Of a DNA stretch of 64,000 bases, positions 35,777 to 43,541 are shown piece after piece. Under the pieces are notes generated by a model that had not been told where the DNA came from, did not search any database, and saw only the letters and a program-made list of their open reading frames with translations. Positions within the stretch are counted from its first letter, which is position 1. The number at the start of each line of letters is the position of its first letter. This DNA comes from M3007 sp964589365 (GTDB taxonomy: Bacteria > Bacteroidota > Bacteroidia > Chitinophagales > Saprospiraceae), in contig CAZPTQ010000003.1 of NCBI GenBank assembly GCA_964589365.1, positions 1 to 64,000 of the forward strand, given 5' to 3'. A program made the translations under genes and the position numbers.

Positions 35777-35845
35777 GGCAGCTGGCAGTGGCGATTGGCA
35801 GTGTTATGAGCATTGCCAGGAGCCAACTGTCACAGCCTAGCTGCC
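35777..35845. repeat. Imperfect inverted repeat of TTGGCAGT words
   Basis: GGCAGCTGGCAGTGGCGATT begins the left arm (35777-35800), and the right arm (35822-35845) carries GCCAACTGTCACAGCC before AGCTGCC. The arms match with several gaps and mismatches. It lies in the 81-base gap between the convergent glucosaminidase and rsmG genes, a natural terminator position. Confidence 0.6.
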
Positions 35846-35851
35846 ATTGAC

Positions 35852-36493
35852 TCACCCTTGCGCATACACCACCCATTTTTCGTCAAAAAACGCTTCGCGG
35901 AAAAAGTTTCGGATCGGGAAAACTTCTGTGTACTCCTTTCCCTTGCCAGGGAGCTCGCGGATTTCAGCTTTCAAATCTCCACCTTTTAATGCGAGAATGC
36001 CATTTGGCAATACATGAACATGTTTTTTCTTCAAAAATTTTTGACTCCACACAAGCAGCCTTTCAAGGCTGGCGACACCTCTGGAGAGGACGAAATCGAA
36101 CTGGCCGTTCATCTTTATTTCCTCAGCGCGGCCATGTATGGCCGTCACGTTTTCGAGCCCAAGTGCTTGGGCTACCTCCTGCACAACGCGGATTTTCTTG
36201 CCAGTACCATCCACCAAAACAAACTGGGATTCGGGGAAAAGAATGGCAAGCGGGATACCTGGGAAACCTCCCCCAGTTCCGAGATCGAGGATCATTGAGC
36301 CGGGCTCAAATTGAATCACTTTTGCTATTGCGAGCGAATGGAGTATATGGCGTTCTTCGAGGTTCTCAATGTCTTGTCTTGATATGACATTTATTTTCTC
36401 GTTCCACTCGCGGTAGAGCGGCTCAAGTTGGTCAAATTGAGCAAGTTGTACGGGATCGAGTTCTGGGAAATATTTTGTGATGAGTGCTGTCAT
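35852..36493 (-). CDS. rsmG: 16S rRNA (guanine-527-N7)-methyltransferase RsmG
   Basis: This is a 213-residue class I methyltransferase of the RsmG (GidB) family, which methylates N7 of G527 in 16S rRNA using S-adenosylmethionine. The N-terminal family signature YREWNEKINVISRQDIENLE (28-47), the SAM-binding DLGTGGGFPGIPLAILFP (about 70-87) and the LSRGVASLERLL stretch (about 135-146) are present. Its start overlaps the stop of the upstream sigma-like/TPR gene by 4 bases. Loss of rsmG gives streptomycin tolerance in other bacteria. Confidence 0.96.
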   Translation of the reverse strand: MTALITKYFPELDPVQLAQFDQLEPLYREWNEKINVISRQDIENLEERHILHSLAIAKVIQFEPGSMILDLGTGGGFPGIPLAILFPESQFVLVDGTGKKIRVVQEVAQALGLENVTAIHGRAEEIKMNGQFDFVLSRGVASLERLLVWSQKFLKKKHVHVLPNGILALKGGDLKAEIRELPGKGKEYTEVFPIRNFFREAFFDEKWVVYAQG

Positions 36494-37737
36494 TCTGAGA
36501 GTTCTTCGAGCATTTTTTCCGCTTGCTCGCGGCGTTCGGGTATTTCAGTGTTAGATAAGGCGCGTTCTACCGCACGCCGAGCAATGTCTTTTTCTGCGGG
36601 GTCTTGAGCGGCCATTTTGACATAAGCTAAAGCCATATACCAATATATGTCTTCTCCAAAACGGTCTAAATCCTCGATTTTAGCAATGCACTCGATCGTC
36701 AGCTCAGGCTTGTCCATTTGCAGTCCAACGATCGCCAAGTAAAAAAGTGCGTCAGATTGACATATACTAAGCGAGTCGCCCAGCATAGTTGCCAACCGAG
36801 TTACAGCTTCGCGCCATTCATGTTTTTTATAATGGGCATCGGCTTCGTTGAACGCAATGGTACAAGCCTCTGGTCTGGTTGGTGGGATGCTATCTTTGGC
36901 ATACCGTGCCTCCATATCTACAAGTATACTGGCAGGTGGTTTGAAATTGTTGTCATACACTTCGGCTGGTGACCTGTCGCGGAAAAACCAAGTGAAAGCA
37001 GCATATCCTACGGTAAGCATCACGAGGATAATAAATGCGGTACGGATAGATTTATTTTCGTTCGATTCGGGTATTTGGCTAGAATAAAGGCGGCGTTCCA
37101 AGGCCTCGCAACCCGTCCAGGTTTGGTGGAAATGAGTATCGGTAAGTGGCGTTACAACCCAGTCTGGAAGTGGTTTTTCCCATGCTGTTCTTCGCTCTTC
37201 CAGTAAGTTTTTATATCGTTCGATACTGGCAGAATAGGGGCTAATCTCTATAGGCTGCGCCTCTGGTTGTGCTACGGCAAGCGCGTTGGCCAGCGTTAAG
37301 ATTTGCCTTTGATCGTCAATAGATAGTTTCGTAAAAACACGTTTTGCTCGGATTTGCTGACGCATCTCCAACAAGGCTGCCTTATTTGGCAATATATTCT
37401 GGACTAGAATTTCCTCCTCCGTGAGATCTCGTAATGCTGGTAATTCCTGTCCTTTCTCGCTCAACCAATCCCGGTATTGTGTTATCGCAAGGTTTTTGAG
37501 GTAAAGGTAAATGGGCGCATCATCAGGATAATTGCCTGAATGGACAATCCGGGCTGTTTGGATCAATGCCACTCGGAAAAAAGTGTTCCCGTCGGCATAA
37601 CTCCCGCCGGCGGATTCTACCGCTCGTGCTACGGGCAATCTGAACTCGTTGTATAAGGCATCTACAACACTTGCATCAGCGTCGCGAAGGCCTTTGAGGT
37701 ATGTTTCGTTCGGGAAAGTTGCGATTGGGTGGTTCAT
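36490..37737 (-). CDS. Membrane-tethered sigma-like protein with periplasmic TPR domain
   Basis: This is a 415-residue protein coupled to rsmG (ATGA). Residues 12-95 (YLKGLRDADASVVDALYNEF, FFRVALIQTARIV, YLYLKNLAITQYRDWL) resemble sigma-70 region 2, and residues 134-182 (VFTKLSIDDQRQILTLANAL, ISPYSASIERYKNLLEERR) look like a degenerate region 4. A transmembrane helix follows at 231-252, then a roughly 150-residue C-terminal domain of TPR-like helical pairs (NEADAHYKKHEWREAVTRLA, then DALFYLAIVGLQMDKPELTI). If the topology is right, the TPR part is periplasmic. The protein may be a membrane-held regulator rather than a free sigma factor; this is inference. Confidence 0.65.
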   Translation of the reverse strand: MNHPIATFPNETYLKGLRDADASVVDALYNEFRLPVARAVESAGGSYADGNTFFRVALIQTARIVHSGNYPDDAPIYLYLKNLAITQYRDWLSEKGQELPALRDLTEEEILVQNILPNKAALLEMRQQIRAKRVFTKLSIDDQRQILTLANALAVAQPEAQPIEISPYSASIERYKNLLEERRTAWEKPLPDWVVTPLTDTHFHQTWTGCEALERRLYSSQIPESNENKSIRTAFIILVMLTVGYAAFTWFFRDRSPAEVYDNNFKPPASILVDMEARYAKDSIPPTRPEACTIAFNEADAHYKKHEWREAVTRLATMLGDSLSICQSDALFYLAIVGLQMDKPELTIECIAKIEDLDRFGEDIYWYMALAYVKMAAQDPAEKDIARRAVERALSNTEIPERREQAEKMLEELSE

Positions 37738-37848
37738 AGCGGGGCGAAGGTCGGAAGGAACGAGGAATTTTTAACCGTTAAACTCTTGGAAAGGGCGGAG
37801 TGCAAGAATTCTTAAGGCTATGACCAGCAATATTCTCGTTTTTTTTCT

Positions 37849-37856
37849 TAACTTTG
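37849..37856 (+). promoter_or_regulatory. Candidate promoter -7 element upstream of the DUF2851 gene
   Basis: TAACTTTG fits TAnnTTTG. Transcription would start near 37863, only a few bases before an ATG at 37871 and about 140 bases before the preferred ATG at 38006. Confidence 0.45.
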
Positions 37857-38005
37857 ATTAGCCGAATGCCATGCTGGCGTTGACAGATTTTTTCAAATCA
37901 AAAGACCGAAATCCCCAAAAAAATGAATCAGATTTAATTACCAACCCTCCTTTGCTCATTTACCCGCCTTACCTATTGGTGGCGGCGAGGTGCTACGGCG
38001 GGAAA

Positions 38006-39286
38006 ATGAAAACTACCATGCGAGAATCTTTCCTTCATTTCCTGTGGCGAAGCCGTCGCTTCGACGCGCAAAATTTGCGCACTACAGAAACCCAATCTAT
38101 TGAAATCCAACATGTCGGCGAGCATAACACCCACGCAGGCCCCGATTTTTTCAATGCCCGAATCCAGATCGGCGATACCATTTGGGCAGGCAATGTCGAG
38201 ATGCACCTCCGTAGTTCTGAATGGCTGGCCCATGGCCACAGCTCCGACCCGGTTTACGACAACGTAGTGTTGCATGTGGTACTTGAAGAAGATCAACCCA
38301 TTCTTCGTACCAATGGTGAACGCATCCCTTGTCTTGAATTGAAGGGCCGGATCCCTCCCAAATTATTAGAAAACTATGAGCGGCTCGAACGTGAACAGGC
38401 CTGGATTCCTTGCGAACATTTTTTCCAACAAGTGCCTGATATTGTACGACTTAACTGGCTCGACCGTCTGATGGTTGAACGACTGGAACTGAAAACCACC
38501 GCCATCTCAGAAGCCTTGCAAGCCACAGATAACCATTGGGAGGAGGCCTTTTATCGTTTGCTGGCACGAAATTTTGGCTTAAAAGTGAACGCTGATCCCT
38601 TTGAAGCTTTGGCGCGTTCACTCCCTTTGCTGACCTTGGCGAAGCACAAGTCAAGTCAACTTCAAGTGGAAGCGCTGCTTTTTGGGCAAGCGGGGTTTTT
38701 GGAACATAAACACAAGGACGATTGGCCAAACGAACTTGCTCGGGAGTACCGACATCTTGCACACAAGTACAGTTTGGTACCCTTGCCCGTTAGCCAATGG
38801 AAATTCCTTCGGTTACGGCCCGCTAATTTCCCAACGGTTCGCTTGGCGCAGTTTGCTGCACTGGTACACCAGTCTGCACATTTATTTTCTAAAATATTGG
38901 AAACCAAGAACTTGCGCGAACTTGAAAATATGTTCGATTTGAGACCGAGCGCATATTGGAATGACCATTTTCAATTTGACAAACTTTCGATCAAACGGAA
39001 AAAAATGTTGGGCCGCGACTTTATTCACTCAATAGTCATCAATACCATCATACCGTTTCTGTTTCATTACGGGAAAATAAAGGACATGGATGAACCTCAA
39101 AAACGCGCGCTCTTGTTACTAGAAGAACTCCCACCAGAAGCAAATACTATCGTGTCTGGATGGGCATCGCTCGGCGTTCCCGCTCGCCATTCATTCCAAA
39201 CACAAGCATTGATTCATTTGAAGACGCGATACTGCGACCAGAAAAGGTGTTTGGAGTGCGCAGTAGGGAATGCTATTTTAAAATGA
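38006..39286 (+). CDS. DUF2851 family protein
   Basis: This is a 426-residue protein from the ATG at 38006 (MKTTMRESFLHFLWRSRRFD). An in-frame ATG at 37871 exists but the added 45 residues are low-complexity and outside the family, and an ATG at 38018 is also possible. The conserved core of this Bacteroidota family is present: VGEHNTHAGPDFFNARIQIG, WAGNVEMHLRSSEWLAHGH, DNVVLHVVLEEDQ and a C-terminal cysteine cluster CDQKRCLECAVG. The function is unknown. The N-terminal part has a nuclease-like arrangement of acidic residues, but that is speculative. Confidence 0.88.
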   Translation: MKTTMRESFLHFLWRSRRFDAQNLRTTETQSIEIQHVGEHNTHAGPDFFNARIQIGDTIWAGNVEMHLRSSEWLAHGHSSDPVYDNVVLHVVLEEDQPILRTNGERIPCLELKGRIPPKLLENYERLEREQAWIPCEHFFQQVPDIVRLNWLDRLMVERLELKTTAISEALQATDNHWEEAFYRLLARNFGLKVNADPFEALARSLPLLTLAKHKSSQLQVEALLFGQAGFLEHKHKDDWPNELAREYRHLAHKYSLVPLPVSQWKFLRLRPANFPTVRLAQFAALVHQSAHLFSKILETKNLRELENMFDLRPSAYWNDHFQFDKLSIKRKKMLGRDFIHSIVINTIIPFLFHYGKIKDMDEPQKRALLLLEELPPEANTIVSGWASLGVPARHSFQTQALIHLKTRYCDQKRCLECAVGNAILK

Positions 39287-39336
39287 CTTTTGCTGTTTTG
39301 GTTTTGGTTACATTAGTGCCTTCTCTAGCCTTGGGT

Positions 39337-39464
39337 GTCTCATAAGTGGTGGAATGGCCTTTGGGCCGTCGGGAAAAAGGGCGTTTACGCCCTTAATTGT
39401 GCGTTCTGCGCCGTAAACGGCGCACTTCCCGACGGCCTAAAGGCCATTCCACCACTTATGAGAC
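39337..39464. repeat. 128-bp palindromic element with two inner hairpins
   Basis: Arms 39337-39375 and 39426-39464 are complementary over 39 bases with a single mismatch. The 50-base centre holds two perfect 7-bp hairpins with 4-base loops: AAGGGCG-TTTA-CGCCCTT (39377-39394) and TGCGCCG-TAAA-CGGCGCA (39407-39424). The loop regions CGTTTACG and CGTAAACG are complementary to each other. There is no coding content. It occupies most of the 206-base gap between the DUF2851 gene and the truncated galactanase. Confidence 0.9.
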
Positions 39465-39492
39465 GCCCTCCGCTTAAAAAAACGAACCCATT

Positions 39493-39996
39493 ATGCGCAT
39501 AAAATTTTTCTTCTCTTTTGTGCTCTCGATCAACGCTTTAAGCGTTTTTACACAATCGTTTTTCTTTGGTGCTGACCTGTCCTACGTTAATGAAATGGAG
39601 GATTGCGGCGTGGTTTACAAGGAGCAAGGCCAGCCAAAAGATGTGTACCAGATTTTTGCCGATCACAACTGCAACCTTGTTCGTTTGCGGTTCTGGCATA
39701 CCCCTTCCTGGTACGATGCCCTGAACGCGGGCAAACAATATTCCAATTATTCGGAGCTGCGCAAAAGCATCATCAGGGCTAAAGCGCAGGGAATGAGCGT
39801 GTTGTTGGATTTCCACCTTTCTGATAATTGGTCCGATCCAAGCCATCAAGTGGTTCCGGCAGCATGGCTCGGTGTTGTAGATAATTTGCCCCTCTTGAAA
39901 GACTCGGTGTACAATTACAGATACCCGTATTGCCTGTTGGTCTTTATTACTGTGTGGTGTATGAAGGGAATGTATTCAAGGCGCTGCGTAGCGTAG
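39493..39996 (+). pseudogene. Truncated GH53 endo-beta-1,4-galactanase
   Basis: The 167-residue frame begins with a signal peptide and matches the N-terminal third of family 53 galactanases, which cut beta-1,4-galactan chains: FFFGADLSYVNEMEDCGVVY, HNCNLVRLRFWHTP, GMSVLLDFHLSDNWSDPSHQ and LKDSVYNY. After about 39918 the similarity stops abruptly and 25 unrelated residues lead to the stop. Both catalytic Glu residues of GH53 lie beyond this point and are missing. It faces the SusE gene tail-to-tail, although a galactanase would normally run with its uptake genes, which suggests an inversion or deletion here. Confidence 0.8.
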
Positions 39997-40033
39997 TGTT
40001 GGGAAAATAATTACTGGCTAAAAATAAAAAACA

Positions 40034-40066
40034 AAGGGCTGCCCCGACCTTCGAGGCAGCCCTTTT
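40034..40066. terminator. Bidirectional terminator between GH53 remnant and susE
   Basis: AAAGGGCTGCC (40034-40044) and GGCAGCCCTTT (40056-40066) form an 11-bp stem with an 11-base loop. A T-run follows on both strands, so it can stop transcripts from either side. Confidence 0.88.
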
Positions 40067-40088
40067 TATCGGAGAAAAAAGAACCAAA

Positions 40089-41135
40089 TTAGTTTCTTGT
40101 AATCTTGTAAGTGTACACCGCTCCACCCAAATTGAGTTCGATGGTGTAGTTTCCCGCTTCAGAAATAACGATGTTGGCGCCTCCGTATTCGAGTTTTTTG
40201 TTGGCGTCATTGTCGCCGAAATTGAGGTCCCAAGCGTCATTTGCCCGGAACTTGATTTCGCCGACTATCAAATCGAGGGTGACTTTCAGGGTGTTGGTTG
40301 CTGCGTCATAGGTCAAGTTCTGGTCGCTATCCCAGCCACCAGCGGTAGCAGACCCAATGACCCCCCAGTCAGTCTTTGCATTGGTATGTGTCAATGCGTT
40401 TTTGTCTACGTTCAATTTGTAAAGCCCGGCATCAGTAAGTGGAATGTCGGCGCCGTTGGGGGAATCGAGGGTACCGTCATTGCCATTGTCACCCCAGTTG
40501 ACGGCCCATGTTGGGCCTTGGGTATACTTGTATTTTGCATCCGGAATGGGGATGTATATATATCCCTCGTACTTTTCATCACCCCTTACAGAATAGACTA
40601 CCGTACTGCTGTCGGCTGGGTTCCAGTTTTGGTAGCTGCCAGGCACGTGCAAGAACTTGTACTCGATAATGATCGGGTAAGGGGTGATTTTCAGTGTAAC
40701 AGGCTGTGAAATCAAGGTTGGAAGCGTGGCATCGCTGCTGATTTTTGCCACCACACGGAAATCGATATTGGCCTCTTCTCCGCCAAGCAAATCTTTGCCA
40801 ACGATCAACAATTCGTTGATTTTCTCTTGGGTTAAATTGCTCAAGCCGAGTGCACTCACCGAGCCTACCGTGATTGGATCAGCGAAGTTGTTGCCCGCTT
40901 TATCGAGTTCCAACGTGTAATTCACCCCTGCTTTGTAACCAAAATCAGCGGCTGTCCAGCTAAAAGTGGCAAAAATGTCGCTCGCTGTGCTTTCTGTCAG
41001 CACATAAGAAGTACCACCGGAGGGGCTGGTTATACTGGGGATCGCGCCGGGAGTAAGTAAGGGTTCTTTGTCTTTCTCAGTGCAAGCACTCAGGAAAAGT
41101 ATTGCAGCAAGGGCTAAAGAGAGTATTTTTTGCAT
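40089..41135 (-). CDS. SusE-like outer-membrane glycan-binding lipoprotein
   Basis: This is a 348-residue lipoprotein from the ATG at 41135, with lipobox LSAC (Cys18). Residues 20-150 are a SusE N-terminal domain (GGTSYVLTESTASDIFATFS). Two tandem modules of about 95 residues follow (YKFLHVPGSYQNWNPA to TLDSPNG, and WGVIGSATAGGWDSDQNLTY to the end), like the starch-binding modules of SusE/SusF. It should bind glycan at the cell surface. Both modules are closely similar to two modules embedded in the SusD encoded next door. It is the last gene of the susC-susD-susE run. Confidence 0.9.
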   Translation of the reverse strand: MQKILSLALAAILFLSACTEKDKEPLLTPGAIPSITSPSGGTSYVLTESTASDIFATFSWTAADFGYKAGVNYTLELDKAGNNFADPITVGSVSALGLSNLTQEKINELLIVGKDLLGGEEANIDFRVVAKISSDATLPTLISQPVTLKITPYPIIIEYKFLHVPGSYQNWNPADSSTVVYSVRGDEKYEGYIYIPIPDAKYKYTQGPTWAVNWGDNGNDGTLDSPNGADIPLTDAGLYKLNVDKNALTHTNAKTDWGVIGSATAGGWDSDQNLTYDAATNTLKVTLDLIVGEIKFRANDAWDLNFGDNDANKKLEYGGANIVISEAGNYTIELNLGGAVYTYKITRN

Positions 41136-41147
41136 GGTTGTATTTTT

Positions 41148-41279
41148 TTGGGACTTTGGATTTTGGACGATTGGACAGTAGACTTTTAACCGAGGATAAG
41201 CAGTGGCAATTTTTTTAAAAAAAGTGCCACTGCTCACGGGTATTCATCTAATGTCCATTGTCCAAAATCTTAAGTCCAA
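41148..41279. repeat. Nested inverted repeats between susD and susE
   Basis: An outer pair built on GGAC/GTCC words (41148-41177 and 41252-41279) encloses a perfect hairpin AGCAGTGGCA (41199-41208) and TGCCACTGCT (41225-41234), which itself encloses A and T runs. The element fills the 153-base gap and also surrounds the start region of susE, so it could tune susE expression relative to susD. Confidence 0.8.
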
Positions 41280-41288
41280 TTTTGAAAA

Positions 41289-43484
41289 TTAATAACCGTC
41301 GTTTTGAAGCAAATTCGGGTTTGCCCCGCGGTCAGAAGCGGGAATCGGGAAAATATTGAAGTGACTAGACGTTGAAACTCCTTCTGGAACACCGCCTTTC
41401 CAAGGCCACAAGTAGCTGGATTGGCTGAATTGACCGAACCTTATCAAATCTGTACGGCGGTGGCATTCCCAGTAAAATTCGCGGGCGCGTTCATCAAGAA
41501 TAAATGGTAAAGTGAGTTCGCTGGCAGCTATGTTGCCAGATGCGTCACCATAAGCCCGGCTGCGCACAACATTTACATAATCAAGCGCAGTGCCCAGGTC
41601 GCCAGCTCCTCCACGAAGTACCGCCTCAGCATACATCAGGTAGGCATCTTCAATGCGGAACATCGGGAAGTCAGTATCCACAAAGGTCAGGTTGGAGCCA
41701 GTAGCGCCAGTGGAAGTTATGTTTTTGAACTTTGTGATGGCATAACCATGGGTGAACTGCGAGATATCGGTAATTTCCAAGGACTGTCCATCTGTGTAGA
41801 ACAGCGCGCGTGTGTCAAAGGAGGGGCGCTCAATCGAATAGGTGTAATCCGGCTTGTCCAGGTACAGTTTGATGAGGTAAGTGCCGTTGCTCGGGATTGC
41901 GATGTTTGAGCCATCTTTTTCAAGCAAGGCATCAGCGCCGTTGTCGCCATAATTTAGGCCCCAGTCATTGTTGGAACGGAATTTTATATCGCCAGCCACC
42001 AGGCCGATCGAAATGGTCCAGGCTCCTTCTGCTGCATCATAGCTCATATCCTGGTCGGAATTCCAACCATCGGGAGTTGCCGACCCGATAATCCCCCAAG
42101 TGGTTTTGACAAGCGTATAAGTAAGGTTGGTAAGGTCCACGTTGAACTTGTAGAAACCGCCTTCTGGCACCACAAAGTTTGAACCATTGGGTTCGAGTGT
42201 GCCATCGGCTCCATTGTCGCCAAGGTTGTTGCTCCAATCTGGCCCCAATGTGATCTTGAATTCTTTTTGATCGTCAGGGATGTTGACGTAGCCCTCGTAA
42301 GTGTTGTCGTTGGCAGCTGAAGAAAGCTGCGCTGCGGTAGCAGGATCCCAGCCTTGATAACCGCCGGGTACATAAATAACCGGGTAGTTTGTGTTGCCCG
42401 GATTGGCTGCTACAATGACGCTGCCGCCGCCTATTGCAGGGAATTTACTTACAAACGCGCTGGTAGTACGTATACCTGCCCAGCCGCCATCAATGCCAAA
42501 TGCAGCTGCACTCATGCTTCCACCCACTGCCGCGTGAACCATGAAAGTAGTACCGCCGTAAGTCTGAGCAAATCTGCCGTCATAAGCCACAGGGAAAATG
42601 ATACCATCTGCCGTGTGGTTGTCGGCCAAGAAAAGGTGGCCGTAAGCTGGGTCAAGCGTGAAACCTGCCCCAATTACTTTTTGGCAGTAAGTGGCGCATT
42701 CACTGAACAATTTGCGACCAGTGTAAACCTCCGAGTTCAGGTAGAGTTTTGCCAACAGTATCCAAGCGCAAGCTTGGTCTGCACGGGCATACTCATTGCT
42801 GCGAGGTGCTGCGAGCTCCGTCTCAATGGCTTTCAACTCGCTTTCAATGTAGTTGAACAACTGGTCAGGGCTTGCTTGCGGCGGCAAGAACGAACCAACT
42901 TGGTCGTTTTCCGTCACAAACGGCGGCTTGCGAAACATGTCGAGTGCGTGCCAGTAACTCAGGGCGCGAAGAAAACGAGCTTCAGCACGGTACTTGACGA
43001 TATCAGATTTCAACTCAGCGGATACGCCGGGGCGGCCGTCCACTTTATCCGGGGTCGTTTCCCGCAGGTATTCGTTGCAGAGCGAAACCTGGTAGAAAAT
43101 GCGGTTGTACATCGCTGTCACGAACTCGCTGCCTGCGTCCCAGTCTTGTTGGTGGTAATCTTGGAGGGTGCCATCATTCCAAGCGATCACCGCCTCGTCT
43201 GTGGTAAGTTCCTGTGCCAACCAATATTGCCGCCCATAAGGGGAAAAGCCTTCGTCAAGACCTGAGATGTCAGAATTCCCAGCGGGGCCTTGCTGACCGC
43301 TAAGGGCAAGGCCGGCATAAAGTTTAGCCAACACTTGTTTGTACGCACCAGGGCTGTCGAACACCACCACAGAGGTGATCACGTCCTTGTCCAGTGGAGT
43401 GGTATCAAGGTCTTTGAAACACGACACGGCGATGAACATCAAGCCGGCAAAAAGTGCGAGTGTTTTTATTGACAAGATTTTCAT
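41289..43484 (-). CDS. SusD/RagB glycan-binding protein with two embedded SusE-like modules
   Basis: This is a 731-residue lipoprotein, about 200 residues longer than usual SusD. The signal peptide ends at VSCF (Cys22). The SusD helical/TPR core covers 23-350 (RAEARFLRALSYWHALDMF, EYARADQACAWILLAKLYLN) and resumes at about 556-731 (FPMFRIEDAYLMYAEAVLRG, FILDERAREFYWECHRRTDL). Between them, residues 353-554 (bases 41823-42428) are two modules nearly matching the SusE modules of the neighbouring gene (YVPGGYQGWDPA, GPDWSNNLGDNGADGT; WGIIGSATPDGWNSDQDMSY). The frame is continuous. SusD lids the SusC transporter and binds substrate, so the insert would add binding surface. A merged SusD-SusE origin is inferred. 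Confidence 0.93.
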   Translation of the reverse strand: MKILSIKTLALFAGLMFIAVSCFKDLDTTPLDKDVITSVVVFDSPGAYKQVLAKLYAGLALSGQQGPAGNSDISGLDEGFSPYGRQYWLAQELTTDEAVIAWNDGTLQDYHQQDWDAGSEFVTAMYNRIFYQVSLCNEYLRETTPDKVDGRPGVSAELKSDIVKYRAEARFLRALSYWHALDMFRKPPFVTENDQVGSFLPPQASPDQLFNYIESELKAIETELAAPRSNEYARADQACAWILLAKLYLNSEVYTGRKLFSECATYCQKVIGAGFTLDPAYGHLFLADNHTADGIIFPVAYDGRFAQTYGGTTFMVHAAVGGSMSAAAFGIDGGWAGIRTTSAFVSKFPAIGGGSVIVAANPGNTNYPVIYVPGGYQGWDPATAAQLSSAANDNTYEGYVNIPDDQKEFKITLGPDWSNNLGDNGADGTLEPNGSNFVVPEGGFYKFNVDLTNLTYTLVKTTWGIIGSATPDGWNSDQDMSYDAAEGAWTISIGLVAGDIKFRSNNDWGLNYGDNGADALLEKDGSNIAIPSNGTYLIKLYLDKPDYTYSIERPSFDTRALFYTDGQSLEITDISQFTHGYAITKFKNITSTGATGSNLTFVDTDFPMFRIEDAYLMYAEAVLRGGAGDLGTALDYVNVVRSRAYGDASGNIAASELTLPFILDERAREFYWECHRRTDLIRFGQFSQSSYLWPWKGGVPEGVSTSSHFNIFPIPASDRGANPNLLQNDGY

Positions 43485-43541
43485 ATCTCGTTGAAAATTA
43501 GATTTTGAATGAAAGGGACTTTATAGTCCAATGTCTGAAGT

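Noticed and set aside
37871..38005. N-terminal extension of the DUF2851 protein
   Set aside because: The extra 45 codons have no family similarity; family members start at the MRESFLHFLW region.
39337..39464. Possible insertion-sequence ends
   Set aside because: The arms enclose only 50 bases and there is no transposase frame; no target-site duplication could be identified by eye.
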